Assembly (NCBI GenBank): GCA_012934845.2 | Contig: WNNJ02003695.1 | Coordinates: 1-64,000, forward strand | Direction: 5' to 3' | DNA from: Pomphorhynchus laevis | Lineage: Eukaryota > Acanthocephala > Palaeacanthocephala > Echinorhynchida > Pomphorhynchidae | DNA length: 64,000 nucleotides | Shown: one piece after another, positions 47,190 to 58,210 of the stretch | Numbering within the stretch: the stretch's first letter is position 1 | Layout: each line of letters begins with the position of its first letter | The notes under the pieces: model-generated | What the model was told of the DNA's origin: nothing | Database searches by the model: none | What the model saw: only the letters and a program-made list of their open reading frames with translations | Made by a program: the position numbers and the translations under genes

Positions 47190-47680
47190 AACGACTAATT
47201 GAATCCCTCAAACTCATACTTAAATTACATATGTTCAATTTCAATGAACTTTATAAACAGCTCCAAGGAACGGCGATGGGAAGACCAGTTGGCCCGTCTT
47301 ACGCAAGTTTATGTGTCTGAAGTCGAGCAGTCATTTATTAAAGAACAGACGCTGAAACCGAAAATATGGCTTCGATATATCGATGACATTTTCCATGTAT
47401 GGGAATATGGTTCTAATGAGCTAGAAACGTTTACTTGCGATCTAACATGCATTCTGATTAAAAATTCTCGCCTACCCTTGTCAATGATGGTAAAATAAGC
47501 TTTCTTGATATTCTGCTCATCAATAAATCTGGAAACAAATGGGAAACGTCTGTATACTTAAAGTTCGAGGGCACGCGCTCAATTCTTCATGCTAGTAGTT
47601 CTTATCCACCAAAGCTCAAACGCTTAATTTTGAGGAACGAGCTAATGCTTTTAAGAAGATTTGCCCTATTTATAATTATT
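47190..47680 (+). pseudogene. Canonical PLE RT fragment
   Basis: In two frames: ELYKQLQGTAMGRPVGPSYASL (motif B region), FIKEQTLKPKIWLRYIDDIFHVWEYG (catalytic box, about 47370-47410), then after a shift NDGKISFLDILLINKSGN, KWETSVYLKFEG. The order is that of Penelope/Neptune RT. The 5' part and the nuclease are missing here; a nuclease piece lies on the other strand just upstream. Confidence 0.7.
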
Positions 47681-47684
47681 TAAT

Positions 47685-48312
47685 AATTTATTATTTAATT
47701 TTTATTTAACGTCATTTGTAATCGATAGTATAAAATACGTAGACTAAGCTTTCCGATCTGACTTGTAGATTTGAATTGTCTGACGTGCATTGGAAATGCA
47801 GATTAAATGATTACTTCTAGCTGTAGCATCCAAATATAACATATAGTGTAGTAGTACATGTCAAATAATTTGAATTTTTATATTTATAATACCACGCTGG
47901 TTAAAAAAGCTTAGAAATGGCAACTGGACCCATGGGAACTGAAAATCTTAAAAACAAGCTAGTGTGTTTACAGCAAATGACGAATTTAACATTTGTAAAT
48001 AAAAAATAAAAAATACTTTAAATTCCAAAGCTTTTAAGATAAAGGATCAACGTAAAATTAATTCATATAATATAGATTAAAATAAGTTATAAAAATAAAT
48101 ACATTTAGTCGTACTAGTTCCTTCCGATGACTTTTAATCTCAATTCTGATCCATTTTATAGTATTTATCAATTAATTCCCGAATTTGAATTTTTCAAAAA
48201 TTCTTACTTTATATAAAAAATCTAAATTATAAACAACCTTAAGATTAAAATTTTTATTATTTTAATAAATATATAATACAAAATAAGTAGACTTAGTTAA
48301 TTAATCTGATTA
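47685..48312 (+). mobile_element. Naiad-like PLE tail fragments
   Basis: Two pieces: 47685-47768, the tail end with AAATACGTAGACTAAGCTTTC, and 48105-48312, with the block end TAGTTCCTTCCGATGACTTT, the tail start TTTATCAATTAATTC and the end AAGTAGACTTAGTTAATTAA. Between them lies about 340 bp without recognised content. Confidence 0.55.
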
Positions 48313-49192
48313 TATAATATTAATTATATTTTAAAGAAAATAGATCAAAATATCATGATCTTAGCTAATATTAATATAATATTAATATTCACAAATTTAT
48401 TTGTTTATAAATAGTTTTATTTAACGAAATAAGTTTCTTAACATAAACTCACAAAAATTGCAAATCAATGAAAACACGTAAGGTAACAATGGTTGTTATG
48501 TCGATTTTATAATATTGCTCTATTATTCTAGGTTTCAGTTTTAATTTCAGTTCCTTAGGTTCATTGTACAGTCAATTAAGTAAACATTCATGAACTTATC
48601 TTGTTTTTGTAGTACATATACGACTCAATTCACTTTTTATCATATTTCCAAAAACAATACTTTTTTCCCTTTCTGAATAATATTTTTTGTTATCAACTAC
48701 GCTTCCTAGTTATCATTTTACACTTCAATTTAGTGTAGTATCCAGCGACAACCCCATTCTTCGGATCAAATTTAGCGACTATATTTTTAAATCAAAAAAA
48801 TTGATACGCTTGGCTATGTTTACCGGTCCTGATCCCAGAGGAGATCGTAAGACATAAAAGAAATAACTTATTTGATGGAATATATAATTATTACTTATAG
48901 TTATCTTCTCTCCTATTTTACCTACTTCTTATTTATCAAGAAAATCTTATTATTAAACAATTCAATATTAATAATATCATACTTGTAATTAACAAATTTA
49001 TCTAGTTACATTGTATGTAGAGGTAATTCATTGATCAAAAGTACATTTGACGGATATTAGCATTGGTGTATTTGCTTTATAACTTGAACTTCACAACAAA
49101 GTTGCCGACATTGATTGGCTGATCCTGTGCAGATTGGAGAAAGTTGTATTTGTGATTGGTTGGATCAAATATTGAATCAAAAAACTTGAGAA
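48313..49192. other. Intergenic, possible promoter of the next ORF
   Basis: AT-rich. In the last 90 bp before ATG 49193 there are two inverted CCAAT motifs (GATTGGCTG at about 49113 and GATTGGTTGG at about 49155), which may be promoter elements. No TATA box was identified with confidence. Confidence 0.3.
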
Positions 49193-49907
49193 ATGAAAGC
49201 AGAAATAATAAATCGTCTTGAGCATATGTCCTTTGATAATGAATATGATCCTTTCCCTAGTAGTGAATATGATTTAAGAGCATCGATCCAAGAACTTAGC
49301 CCATTTACTATTATTGGAAGTATATATAACGATGAAGACGATGGAATAGCCGAAGATTATGTAAAGACTGATAACCATGGGAAAGATAAAGTTGATGGAA
49401 ATGTCGTAGACGATAGAGAAGTCGAATATGATGAAAAACGCGAATACGATGGGAAAGACGAGTGTAATGTAGATGAGTCATATGCAGATAAGCATGTAGA
49501 TAGTGGCTTCACCGTGATTGGAGTAAATAATTTGCATATATTTAATGTGGTACAATTCCGAGACTATTACTTTATTGCAAATAATCACCTACATTATGGT
49601 TATTTCTTACAGGAAATAACTTGCTTTCCCAATGTTTACACTGGGAACTACATGAAATCACAGAATCGAAGGAGCATAAAGTCGGAAGAGAGGAATAAAA
49701 TAAAGTGCAAATTAAGAGTCGGCATATGTATCACTCAACTAATCTGATGATTCTTAGAGGTCTGACCTCACTTACGTTGGTTGCGGTGTAGAGTTAGGAA
49801 GGGTAAATCCTTCAGATGACGGACAGTGGAAGTTTCATTTGAATTATAGGAAAGACGTTTTGGATATGTTAGCTATTTTTAATAACGGAGTTATGGAGAT
49901 CATTTGA
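49193..49907 (+). CDS. Candidate small spliced gene, unrecognised
   Basis: ATG at 49193 opens an acidic ORF (EYDPFPSSEYDLR, FTIIGSIYNDEDDGI, many Asp/Glu/Lys). A good 90-bp intron can be drawn (donor GGA-GTAAAT at 49523, acceptor TTTCTTACAG at 49612), which removes a multiple of three, so the ORF reads through either way to TGA at 49745. A further open segment, 49758-49907, follows an acceptor ATTCTTAG: SDLTYVGCGVELGRVNPSDD, GQWKFHLNYRKDVLDMLAIF, then TGA. A weak donor (AGA-GTCGGC, about 49718) would join it in phase, with only a 40-bp intron. No family was recognised. Confidence 0.4.
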
Positions 49908-50261
49908 TAGACCGCTGGCAATTGCCTGTAAAACTCTTTCCTCACGTGGAACTGCACTAAATAGTCTTATTATCTAGTTACTTAATTGCTTACAACAATC
50001 GCTATAACACATGATGTTAGTTTAGTAATAAAATATTTATGTTTAATTATGTTCCAGATTGAATCATGAGCAACAAAAGAAAAAATATTAAGTGACATTA
50101 AAATAAAATATTATCTATATCTTCGAATTTCGGCCAAACTATCACTTAATAAAATTTATTCATAAAGTCAAATGTAAACGTAAATATTAGTTGTCTAACA
50201 AGTCCTCAAAGTAGAACGCCATTTCATCAAAAATATAATCTAACTCGTAATAACTTTTTAA

Positions 50262-50765
50262 TTCTCTTAAGAGATAGTGAGACTATTCTGCGTGAATTAC
50301 GTTACTAATCATTTAAGCAACATGGAAGAACAACGATAACAGTAACAAGTACCGTTTCGTCATCACTATGACTCATCAGTGCCAGATCCCTCCCGCTACT
50401 GGATGCATATGAAGAATGGCAGACAGCACAGACACAAGTCATGCGTATGAGTAATAGAAAACCTCTAGTAACCTCATGAGTGCTAAAACAGCACTACTGC
50501 TTCGCCAAATAGGATCATTAGCAAAAGCACTGGCAAATGTTATCACAGGTCTCATTCATATTGGCTAACTTTTTTGAATTTTCTCAAGAAAGAGTGAGAC
50601 TATTCCGCGTGAATTACGTAACTAATCATTTAAGCCAGACTCGGAAGAACAAGGATAACAGTAACAAGTACCGTTTTGTCATCAATATGACTCATCACTA
50701 CCAGATCCTTCCCACTACTGGATGCAGAGAAGGACTGGCAAACGGCACAGACGTGAGTCATGTGT
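50262..50765 (+). repeat. Direct repeat, two units of about 190 bp
   Basis: Units at about 50262-50450 and 50577-50765 share GTGAGACTATTC-GCGTGAATTACG, ACTAATCATTTAAGC, GGATAACAGTAACAAGTACC and CTACTGGATGCA with scattered changes. The 126-bp spacer is not repeated. ORFs through the second unit are low-support readings. Confidence 0.7.
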
Positions 50766-51070
50766 CTGTGACGTTGTGACAAATAATGTTTCAAAACATG
50801 TCTTGGCATTTTTTGAATTTCATTCTTATTAAGTTCGTTTAAAATTTTCAATAAATTCATTTTAATTTCTTCTAAAAATGAGTTTGTAAATGTTATTGCA
50901 ATTACCAATCAAAATTACTAACCTTTTAAATAGTCTTTACATGCAAGTGAATAACATTAATTTAAAATCTCGTTTAATTCTTCTTCTTTGCGTTTATCCC
51001 GTTTGGTGGGGTCCGCTTGCCACGTCCGCTGGTGGCAAAATGCACTATCCGCTGCGTCTTTGGGCGTCAG

Positions 51071-51372
51071 TCAGACCATTTTCGTATCATTCAGTAGGGT
51101 ATCCATCCATATTTTATGTGGTCTTCCTCTTGGTCTCTTTCCGTCGACCTCGATTTGAAGTGGTGCCTGCGCCAGTGTATTCACGTCTGCCCTCAGTACA
51201 TGTCCATACCATCTCAGCCTTGATTCTCTTAGTTTGCCTGCTATGGGTGCTACGCCAAATCGCTTTCGGATGTCTTCGTTACGAATATGGTCTTGGCAAG
51301 TTTTTCCCGCCATACACCTTAACATTTTTGTTTCCATACATCCATCCATCAATTTCACCGTCATTTTATGAG
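51071..51372 (-). pseudogene. RTE-type LINE C-terminal end
   Basis: Minus-strand ORF: LMDGCMETKMLRCMAG, DHIRNEDIRKRFGVAPI, LRESRLRWYGHVLRAD, GKRPRGRPHKIWMDTLLND. This is the characteristic C-terminal segment of RTE-clade retrotransposons. It is 5'-truncated at about 51372, exactly where the Jockey-like dimer begins. The decayed RTE at 30440 ends in the same region (DIHLKYGVAPI). Confidence 0.8.
51348..51372. repeat. 25-bp target-site duplication, left copy
   Basis: The 25 bases starting ATCAATTTCACCGTC and ending ATTTTATGAG recur exactly at 58211-58235. They flank the whole Jockey-like tandem pair. Confidence 0.8.
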
Positions 51373-51479
51373 TATCTAAGTAAGTAAGGGTTTTATTAAT
51401 AACTATATAACTGATAAAAACTTAAGAAACAAAAACATACAAAAGACAACTTTAAATAGAAGCTGTTCACGACGTGTAT

Positions 51480-53956
51480 TTTGAAATCTTCAACTTATAT
51501 TCACGGCCTCAGGTCCAGAGGGATCTGAGCCCCTCGGCCGCACCAGCGCGCCGCCCTCTGACTGAACAATTCGGGGTCTCTCACACACCTAATAGTCCAG
51601 TCAAGGCGGACTATGGTTGGTAATCTCGATATGAGGAGCTTGAGAAACCTTAGTCTTTGTTCTGGGGGACGTCCTCGTGAGAAAAAGATTAATCCCGAGA
51701 TAGCCTAAGTACCCCAGAGGCGCACTTGGGTTATCTCATTCAATGACAGATGCTGGGCCCGTTTCAGAGCCTACCTAGCTTTCTTCATGATACGTTTAAG
51801 TCTATCCAGGTCAGCTTTCGCTGACCAATTCACCGTAACGGTGAACCCCAGATATTTTACTCGACTCGTGAAGATGGGGAGTGGTTGATGCTGCAAAATG
51901 GAGGAGAGTGCAGAGAGTACTAGTCTCTTAAGTTTCTTTTTGGTGGCAGGAACGCCATGAAAGACTACCACCCGCGATTTAGAGGAGTTTATAATAAAAT
52001 TGGATGGGGCAACTGATCTTTTAATCTTAAAAAGAAACGGCTGATGTCAGAGATTACATCTTTGCACCTGCGTCCAGAGAACAAGGCTGTGGTATCATCA
52101 GCATATACCACTAGATGTTGATCACGTTTAAAATTCTTGAATAGAACAATGGATGCAGCAAGATATAAGATAGGAGAAAGTGGGGATCCTTGAGGTACAC
52201 CCGTAATAGGGTAGAACTGACGCGCATCAGGGTCGTCTTCATAGTAGAACCGCTTGGTGTACAGCAATATCTCCACCCTGTTAACAATTCTCGCAGGCAA
52301 CCCGAGGGACCTGAGAGAGGAGATAACGAAGGGAATGGAGATCCGGTCAAATGCAGCTAAAAAATCAAGAAAAACAGCCACAGCAAGCTGATGACTATTA
52401 TCCTGACAAAACTGATGCACTTCACCAATTGCTGAATGGACCGAGCGCCCTTTGACAAACCCATGAAAACTCGGTGGGATCAAATTACGCCTACATAAAT
52501 GAACGCGGATTCTACGCGCAAGCGCTTTCTCGTAGATGGATATGAGGGCGTTTTGAATCGAGATGGGACGCAGATCTTTAGGACAAGTGATTAATCTCTT
52601 TTTAGGTAAAAAACTCGACGGCTGATGTTGATGTCCGCTATGTCAGACGGGGAGGCTAATAGCATTGTGATGGCAACCTCCTTTCTCTGACTGTATGTCA
52701 AAAGCTGACAGACACGAGTGGTGAGTGGCGCGTGGGATTTGGAGGTGCCCGGGAGTGGTCCCCAGGAGTTAAGGATATCTATAACAGATAAGTCCCTACT
52801 CCTGAAGTCACACCAAGGCGGGATTGGTTGGGGAGATTGAGTGGCTCCATAATTATGTAAGGAAAGTGACTCCTCTAAAACTTTGTCAAGGCCTATGCTA
52901 CCAATCCAAACCAAGGCTCTATCCTGCCAGCAAACAAACTTCTCCTTCTTGAATATCTTCCAGAAGGAAGCCTGAGAAGGGTTAAGGCGAGCAATGCTTG
53001 CCCTATCCCTGCTCAGCTGGAGCCTATATCTAGAGCTCCAATATTTATTCGAGAGGATATGTCTGGCGGAAATAGAGAGATTGGGAAGGTGTAACATTTT
53101 AGCTAGGACCTTGAGCTTTGTTGGAGTAGGATTGTATATTCGACCTTTATAGGTAGTCGAAAGGATCGCGGTAGCTTGCGATGAGAGGTAAGAATTAAAT
53201 TCGGTCAAACTCTCAATTCCAATTCTGGGGAAGAGTTGGATAGCTGCCTAAAAGAAGGCCACTCTAATAGGGTCAAAGTGAAACCTTCTTCTAAGCAACG
53301 TATCGTCCTCTAGCCTCCAGCGAATTAGGTCATGAGAGGTGGTCTGTTGTTGACGCGACTGCTCGATGCAAATGGGTTTCAACAACCACATCTTATGTAG
53401 CAGTAATATGTCGAGGAGAGAATTTGTTGTAGAGCAATGAAAGGTTGGGGAAGGTGGTTTATGAATAAGATAGTCGATCCTTGCTCTTCGGAGTGCTGCA
53501 TTAATCCAACGACCAGTTCTGTCGTTGAAGTCACCAAGTAACATGTCATAACCGCTCCCCAATATTTGATCCAGGAGGTCACGGTTCTTGTGAATTTCTC
53601 CTGGCCGAATATAGACATTGGCTATGCTTATACGCTTACCGTTCTTACAAAGTGATATAGCTAAACAAGATAGGGCTGGACAAGAGTAGTTTAATAGGAG
53701 GGATGATCTTAATGAGCTTTTTACTAGGGTTAAAAGACCTTGAGATGAAGAGGAGTGAGGGGGTTATGTAAGGAGTAAAGTGGGTGTATATGTGCTTAGG
53801 GATAAATCGAGTAATATCCTGGGGGAGACAGATAGACCGCGTCTCCTGAAGGACTATAACATCTGCATCTCTACCAGATAGAAGGCTAAGGGCGGAAGCA
53901 CCTCCCGAATTCCACTGAAGGATATTCAGTGAAAAAGGCCCTTGATTACTTCCCAT
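51480..53956 (-). pseudogene. Jockey-like ORF2 of copy 1, decayed
   Basis: Starts MGSNQGPFSLNILQWNSGG (endonuclease domain, VLQET, later GDFNDRTGRWINAA) and continues in several frames. Pieces include 53562-53248, 53208-52591, 52483-51989 and 51971-51771. The RT has VAVFLDFLAAFDRISIPF, TGVPQGSPLSPILYLAAS and VVYADDTTALFSG, so the catalytic residues remain, but frameshifts break the protein. Compared with the intact ORF2 at 55367-57832 it is the same family, with moderate divergence. Confidence 0.85.
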
Positions 53957-53990
53957 TGCGTAAGTGTTACCGAAGTGGGACGCCCTCCAC

Positions 53991-55194
53991 CTAGTCGCAA
54001 CTAGAGGCGGAAAGGTCGCCTTTACCGCTTCCCGTCACGACAAATGGAGTCGCTTGCCCACGGGCGATATCTTCATTTCCATCGTTAGCCATAGCCCAGA
54101 TCGAATCCTTCCGAGCAAGCTTCAGAGCAGCTATGCTCAGCGCTGACCCATTTCGTTTCTTAGATTTTGGTGGCTTCTTAATATTGTTAGTCTTCCCATA
54201 AGGAGGAGAACGGAAGGATTCCGCTAATTGACCCACCAATTTTTGGACCAATTTTTCAAGTTGAATCATTGATGCCTGATGCTGCATTTCAATAAGTTTA
54301 AGAATTTCCGTATCCGGCATCCTGTCGTCTTTCTTGTTAGACGAGACAGCTTCCACGAAGCTAGTCGATTTTGCTGTCACACCCCTGTGTCTCTTTTGGT
54401 ACGCTTTAAAGATTTTACACTTTTTTGACCATGCGGGGTGCTCACCACCGCAGTTTGCGCAAAATGACTTACTTTCGCACTTCTCAGGATGTATAGCAGT
54501 TGTACCACACGCGCCGCACTTAAGAGGTAGAGAACAGCCAGCAGACCAATGCCCCCACTGATGGCAATTGTTGCAGTGAGGGTACGTTAGTGAGTCGGTT
54601 TCGATTATTGAAAATCTCAAATTATACCCCATAAAAGGATTGCATGTCGAAATCGATAGTTTTAGAGCTTCATAAACCGGGGCATTGCAGAACGCCACGG
54701 GAATGGGGAAGCCTTTAATCCCTTTTATAAAGCGCACGTTAGAGATTTTGTAATCAGTTTCTAGGGCTGATATATCTTGTTCTGAAATGTATGTGGGCAT
54801 GTTATTTATCTTTATTGTTGCCAGGATTGGTTTGGAAGCAATTATACCTTGTTCCGAATGCTCTTTTTTAAAGTAGTCGACGTACGACATTGCCAGATCA
54901 GGAGTGCAGAATGAGATTTTAATCTCAGATTCATAATATTTAATCGCATTGAACAATATCCTTTTTTAAATCGATCGGCAAAGCCCCTTATAAAAACATT
55001 GAACATGTTCTGCCTTTCCAGAGGCACCAAAAGTCTGATAATCACGAGGTTGGATAATTTTGGTACCGGGGGAGTTCCCCTTTCGAAATATATTCAAGAG
55101 AAGCTAAATCTCCACTTACCTCGTTTATTGCATTGGCAGGAAAATTAGTTTTCATTAAGTTCTTTGAACGCTCCGACATGCTAAATTTACTCAT
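53991..55194 (-). pseudogene. Jockey-like ORF1 (zinc-knuckle protein) of copy 1
   Basis: Begins at ATG 55194 (MSKFSMSERSKNL), shifts frame near 55080 (PVPKLSNLVII, FNVFIRGFADRF) and again near 54970, where 321 codons remain open to 53991. It contains a conserved pre-zinc region (IKINNMPTYISEQDI, GIKGFPIPVAF) and three CCHC-like knuckles at about 54580-54420: CNNCHQWGHWSAGC, CGACGTTAIHPEKC and CANCGGEHPAWSKKC. A basic C-terminus follows. Proteins of this type bind element RNA. Two frameshifts make this copy non-coding. Confidence 0.85.
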
Positions 55195-55366
55195 TTTTTC
55201 GTGTTCATAGCTGTAATAGTATGAGTATCATAATAATAAGACTTTATTAATAAAAATACATAAATGGAAGTGTCCGTTTAACAAGAAGTCCGTTAGAAAA
55301 AAAATAAACAGTCAGTCAACAGAAAAAATAGGTCAACAATTTCTTTGTCTTCTTCCTATTAAGGCC

Positions 55367-57832
55367 TCAAATCAATGGGGATCTGAGCCCCCCCCAACCA
55401 ATCCAGCACGCCGCTTTCCGATTGAACCACCCGGGGTCTTTCACCTCCCGAAGAATCCAATCGGTGCGGACGATGTTGGGTAAACGAGAGACGAGGAGCT
55501 TAAGAAACCTTAGCCTTTGCTCTGGGGGACGTCCTCTTGAGAAGAAGACTAATCCCGAGATAGCCCAGGTACCCAAAAGGCGCACCTGGGTTTTCCCATT
55601 CAACGACATATGCTGGGCCCGTTTCAGAGACCACCTAGCTTTCTTCATGATACGTTTGAGTCTATCCAGGTCGGCTTTCGCCGACCAGTTCACCGAAACG
55701 GTGAACCCCAGGTATTTTACTCGACTTGTGAAGACAGGGAGTGGTTCGGATGCAAATATGGAGGAGAGCGTAGAGAGTGCTAGTCTCTTAAGTTTTTTCT
55801 TGGTTGCAGGGGAGCCATGAAAGACAACCACCTGCGATTTAGCGGAGTTTAGAATAAGGTTGGATCTAGGCAACTGGTCTTTTAATCTTATAAAGAAGCG
55901 GCTGATGTCCGAGACTACGTCTTTGCACCTGCGTCCAGTGAACAGGGCTGTGGTGTCATCAGCGTACACCACTAGACGTTGTTCACGTTTAAATATTTTA
56001 AATAGAATAATTGAGGCAGCAAGATATAAGATTGGAGAAAGTGGTGAACCTTGAGGCACACCCGTAATAGGGTAGAACTGACGCGCATCAGGGTCGTCAT
56101 CATAATAAAATCGCTTGGTGTACAGCAGTATCTCCACCCTGTTAACAATTCTCGCAGGCAACCCGAGGGACCTGAGAGAAGAGATAACAAAGGGAATGGA
56201 GATGCGGTCAAATGCAGCGGAAAAATCAAGGAAAACTGCCACAGCTAGCTGATGACTGTTCTCCTGACAAAACCGATGCACTTCACCAACTGCTGAATGG
56301 ACCGAGCGACCTTTGACAAACCCATGGAAACCAGGTGGGATTAAATTTCGCCTAATCAGATGATCGCGGATTCTACGCGCAAGCGCTTTTTCGTAGATCG
56401 ATACGAGGGAATTTTGAATCGAAATGGGCCGCAGGTCTTTAGGACAAGAGACCGGAAACTTTTTTGGAATAAAAATTCTCTTGCTAATGTTGATGCCGGC
56501 TACATCGGATGGGGTGGCTAATAGCATTGTGATGGCCACCTCCCTTCTTTGATCGGTTGTCAAAAGCTGACAGACACGAGAAGAGAGTGGAGCGACGGTT
56601 TTGGAGGTGCTTGGAAGAGGCCCCCAGGCGTTGAGAATATCTGTGACAGATAAGTCTCTACTCCTGAAGTCTCCCCAAGGCGGGATTGGTTGCGGAGATT
56701 GAGTGGCTCCATAGTTGTGTAAGGCAAGTGACTCTTCTAAAACTTTATCAAGGCCAATTCTACCGATCCAACCCAAGGCCCTATCCCTCCAACAAGCAAA
56801 CTTCTCCTTCTTGAAAATCTTCCAAAAGGAAGACTGAGAAGGGTTAAGACGAGCAATGCTCGCCCTATCCCTACTCAGCTGGAACCAATATCTGGTGCGC
56901 CAGTATTCATTCGAGAGAGTCTGTCTGGCGGAAGAAGAGAGATTAGGGAGGTTCAGTAGTTTTGCTAGAACCTTGAGTTTCGTCGGAGTGGGATTGAAAA
57001 TGCGACCTTTATAGGTTGTAGAAAGCAATGCGGTAGCTTGCGAAGAGAGGTAGGAATTAAATTCGGTTAAATTATCATTACCAATTCGGGGGAAGCGTTG
57101 GATAGCAGCTTGGAAGAAAGCCACTCTGATCGGGTCAAAGTGGAATCTTCTCCGAAGCAGCGTATCCTCCTCTATCCGCCAGCGAATTAGATCATGAGAT
57201 GTGGACAGATGCTGTCGCGACTGCTCCGTGCAGAAGGGTTTTAACAACCATCTCTCGTGGAGCAGTAATAGGTCGAGGAGTGAATTCGTTGATGTGCAAT
57301 GAAATGTAGGGGACGGTGGTTTGTGAATAAGATAACCGTTCCTGGCTCTGCGGAGAGCAGCATTAATCCAACGACCAGTTCTGTCGTTGAAGTCACCTAG
57401 TACAATGTCATAGCCGCTATCGATAATACCATCCAGAAGGTCACGGTTCTTGTGAATCTCTCCTGGACGAATGTAGACGTTGGCTAGACTGAGGCGTTTA
57501 CCGTTCTTAACGAGTGAAACTACTAGACAAGACAGGGCAGGACAAGAGTAATTTAGCAGTAGGGAGGACCTTAAAGAGCATTTAACTAGGGTCAAGAGTC
57601 CTTGAGATGAAGAGGAGTGAGGTGGGGTTATGTACGGAGTATAGTGGGAACAAATTTGCTTTGGGATAAATCGAGTAATGTCCTGGGGGAGACGAATAGA
57701 CCGCGTCTCCTGAAGGACTATAACATCTGCGTATCTACCAGATAAAAGTCTAAGGGCAGAAGCACCTCCCGAATTCCACTGAAGAATATTCAGTGAAAAA
57801 GGATCAGGTTTACTCACCATTGGGAGAGGCAT
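55367..57832 (-). CDS. Jockey-like ORF2: endonuclease + reverse transcriptase, intact
   Basis: An 821-residue open frame. N-terminal apurinic-type endonuclease: NILQWNSGG (about residue 15), VLQETRSI, NVYIRPGE, VLGDFNDRTGRW (about 145) and TSHDLIRW. RT: RPISIQNSLVSIYEKAL, VFLDFSAAFDRISIPF (motif A, about 530), TGVPQGSPLSPILYLAAS (motif B), VVYADDTTALF (catalytic, about 620), then the C-terminal VNWSAKADLDRLKRIMKKAR. No RNase H domain. The layout fits Jockey-type LINEs: nicking of target DNA and target-primed reverse transcription. The first ATG overlaps the deleted ORF1 by 23 bases. Plus-strand ORFs in this interval are shadows. Confidence 0.9.
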   Translation of the reverse strand: MPLPMVSKPDPFSLNILQWNSGGASALRLLSGRYADVIVLQETRSIRLPQDITRFIPKQICSHYTPYITPPHSSSSQGLLTLVKCSLRSSLLLNYSCPALSCLVVSLVKNGKRLSLANVYIRPGEIHKNRDLLDGIIDSGYDIVLGDFNDRTGRWINAALRRARNGYLIHKPPSPTFHCTSTNSLLDLLLLHERWLLKPFCTEQSRQHLSTSHDLIRWRIEEDTLLRRRFHFDPIRVAFFQAAIQRFPRIGNDNLTEFNSYLSSQATALLSTTYKGRIFNPTPTKLKVLAKLLNLPNLSSSARQTLSNEYWRTRYWFQLSRDRASIARLNPSQSSFWKIFKKEKFACWRDRALGWIGRIGLDKVLEESLALHNYGATQSPQPIPPWGDFRSRDLSVTDILNAWGPLPSTSKTVAPLSSRVCQLLTTDQRREVAITMLLATPSDVAGINISKRIFIPKKFPVSCPKDLRPISIQNSLVSIYEKALARRIRDHLIRRNLIPPGFHGFVKGRSVHSAVGEVHRFCQENSHQLAVAVFLDFSAAFDRISIPFVISSLRSLGLPARIVNRVEILLYTKRFYYDDDPDARQFYPITGVPQGSPLSPILYLAASIILFKIFKREQRLVVYADDTTALFTGRRCKDVVSDISRFFIRLKDQLPRSNLILNSAKSQVVVFHGSPATKKKLKRLALSTLSSIFASEPLPVFTSRVKYLGFTVSVNWSAKADLDRLKRIMKKARWSLKRAQHMSLNGKTQVRLLGTWAISGLVFFSRGRPPEQRLRFLKLLVSRLPNIVRTDWILREVKDPGWFNRKAACWIGWGGLRSPLI

Positions 57833-58169
57833 TCGGGAAGGAAACTCTTACAGTATTGTCCAAAATCTTCACTGAATTGAACAGCACCCTGTTTGGATGA
57901 ATTGATACAAACTTTCGCAAAAAGGTTGAGAAGAGATTGTGTTTCTCTATTGGTTTTTTTGAATTGATGATGCACAGGTTAGCTAATTTTGGAATCGGGG
58001 GTAGCAGCCCCTTATCTGCATTTAATAAACACGAAACATCACTAACCTGATTAGAATTGTCTCCAGTAGACGAAAGAATTGAACCAGATCGTTCATTACT
58101 ACCATATTTCATTGTAAAATCACCAAAAGTTGTAGAGCTTTGAAGCTCCGATAGCGTTTTAGCATTCAT
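57810..58169 (-). pseudogene. Jockey-like ORF1 remnant of copy 2
   Basis: 119 codons starting MNAKTLSELQSSTTFGD. PPIPKLANLCIINSKKPIEK and FLRKFVSIHPNRVLFNSVK align with the N-terminal third of ORF1 in copy 1. After NTVRVSF the frame jumps to PNASPNGE and stops inside ORF2, so the whole central region and the zinc knuckles are absent. This looks like one clean internal deletion. A natural short ORF1 cannot be excluded from one copy. Confidence 0.8.
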
Positions 58170-58210
58170 TTTTTGTTATTGAGTATCAAACAAATCCCGT
58201 TTATTATTAT

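Larger units (their letters stand above)
51373..55225 (-). mobile_element. Jockey-like LINE copy 1 (minus), near full length
   Basis: Runs on the minus strand from about 55225 (GATACTCATAC) to 51373: 5' UTR, ORF1 with zinc knuckles, a short gap, ORF2 and a tail with TTACTTACTTA. It follows copy 2 head to tail; the junction at about 55220 joins the (TTA)n tail of copy 2 to the 5' start of copy 1. There are frameshifts in both ORFs. Confidence 0.8.
55226..58210 (-). mobile_element. Jockey-like LINE copy 2 (minus), ORF2 intact, ORF1 internally deleted
   Basis: Runs on the minus strand from 58210 to about 55226, ending CTTATTATTAT. The 5' UTR start GATACTCAATAAC resembles copy 1. About 0.9 kb of ORF1 present in copy 1 is missing here. 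It is the youngest-looking LINE in the window because ORF2 is completely open. Confidence 0.85.

Noticed and set aside
50890-51387. 165-codon plus-strand ORF with hydrophobic segments, as a membrane protein
   Set aside because: Most of it is the antisense of the RTE C-terminal segment, and the rest has no support.
55422-56248. Plus-strand ORFs within the Jockey-like ORF2
   Set aside because: They are antisense shadows of the intact 821-codon frame.
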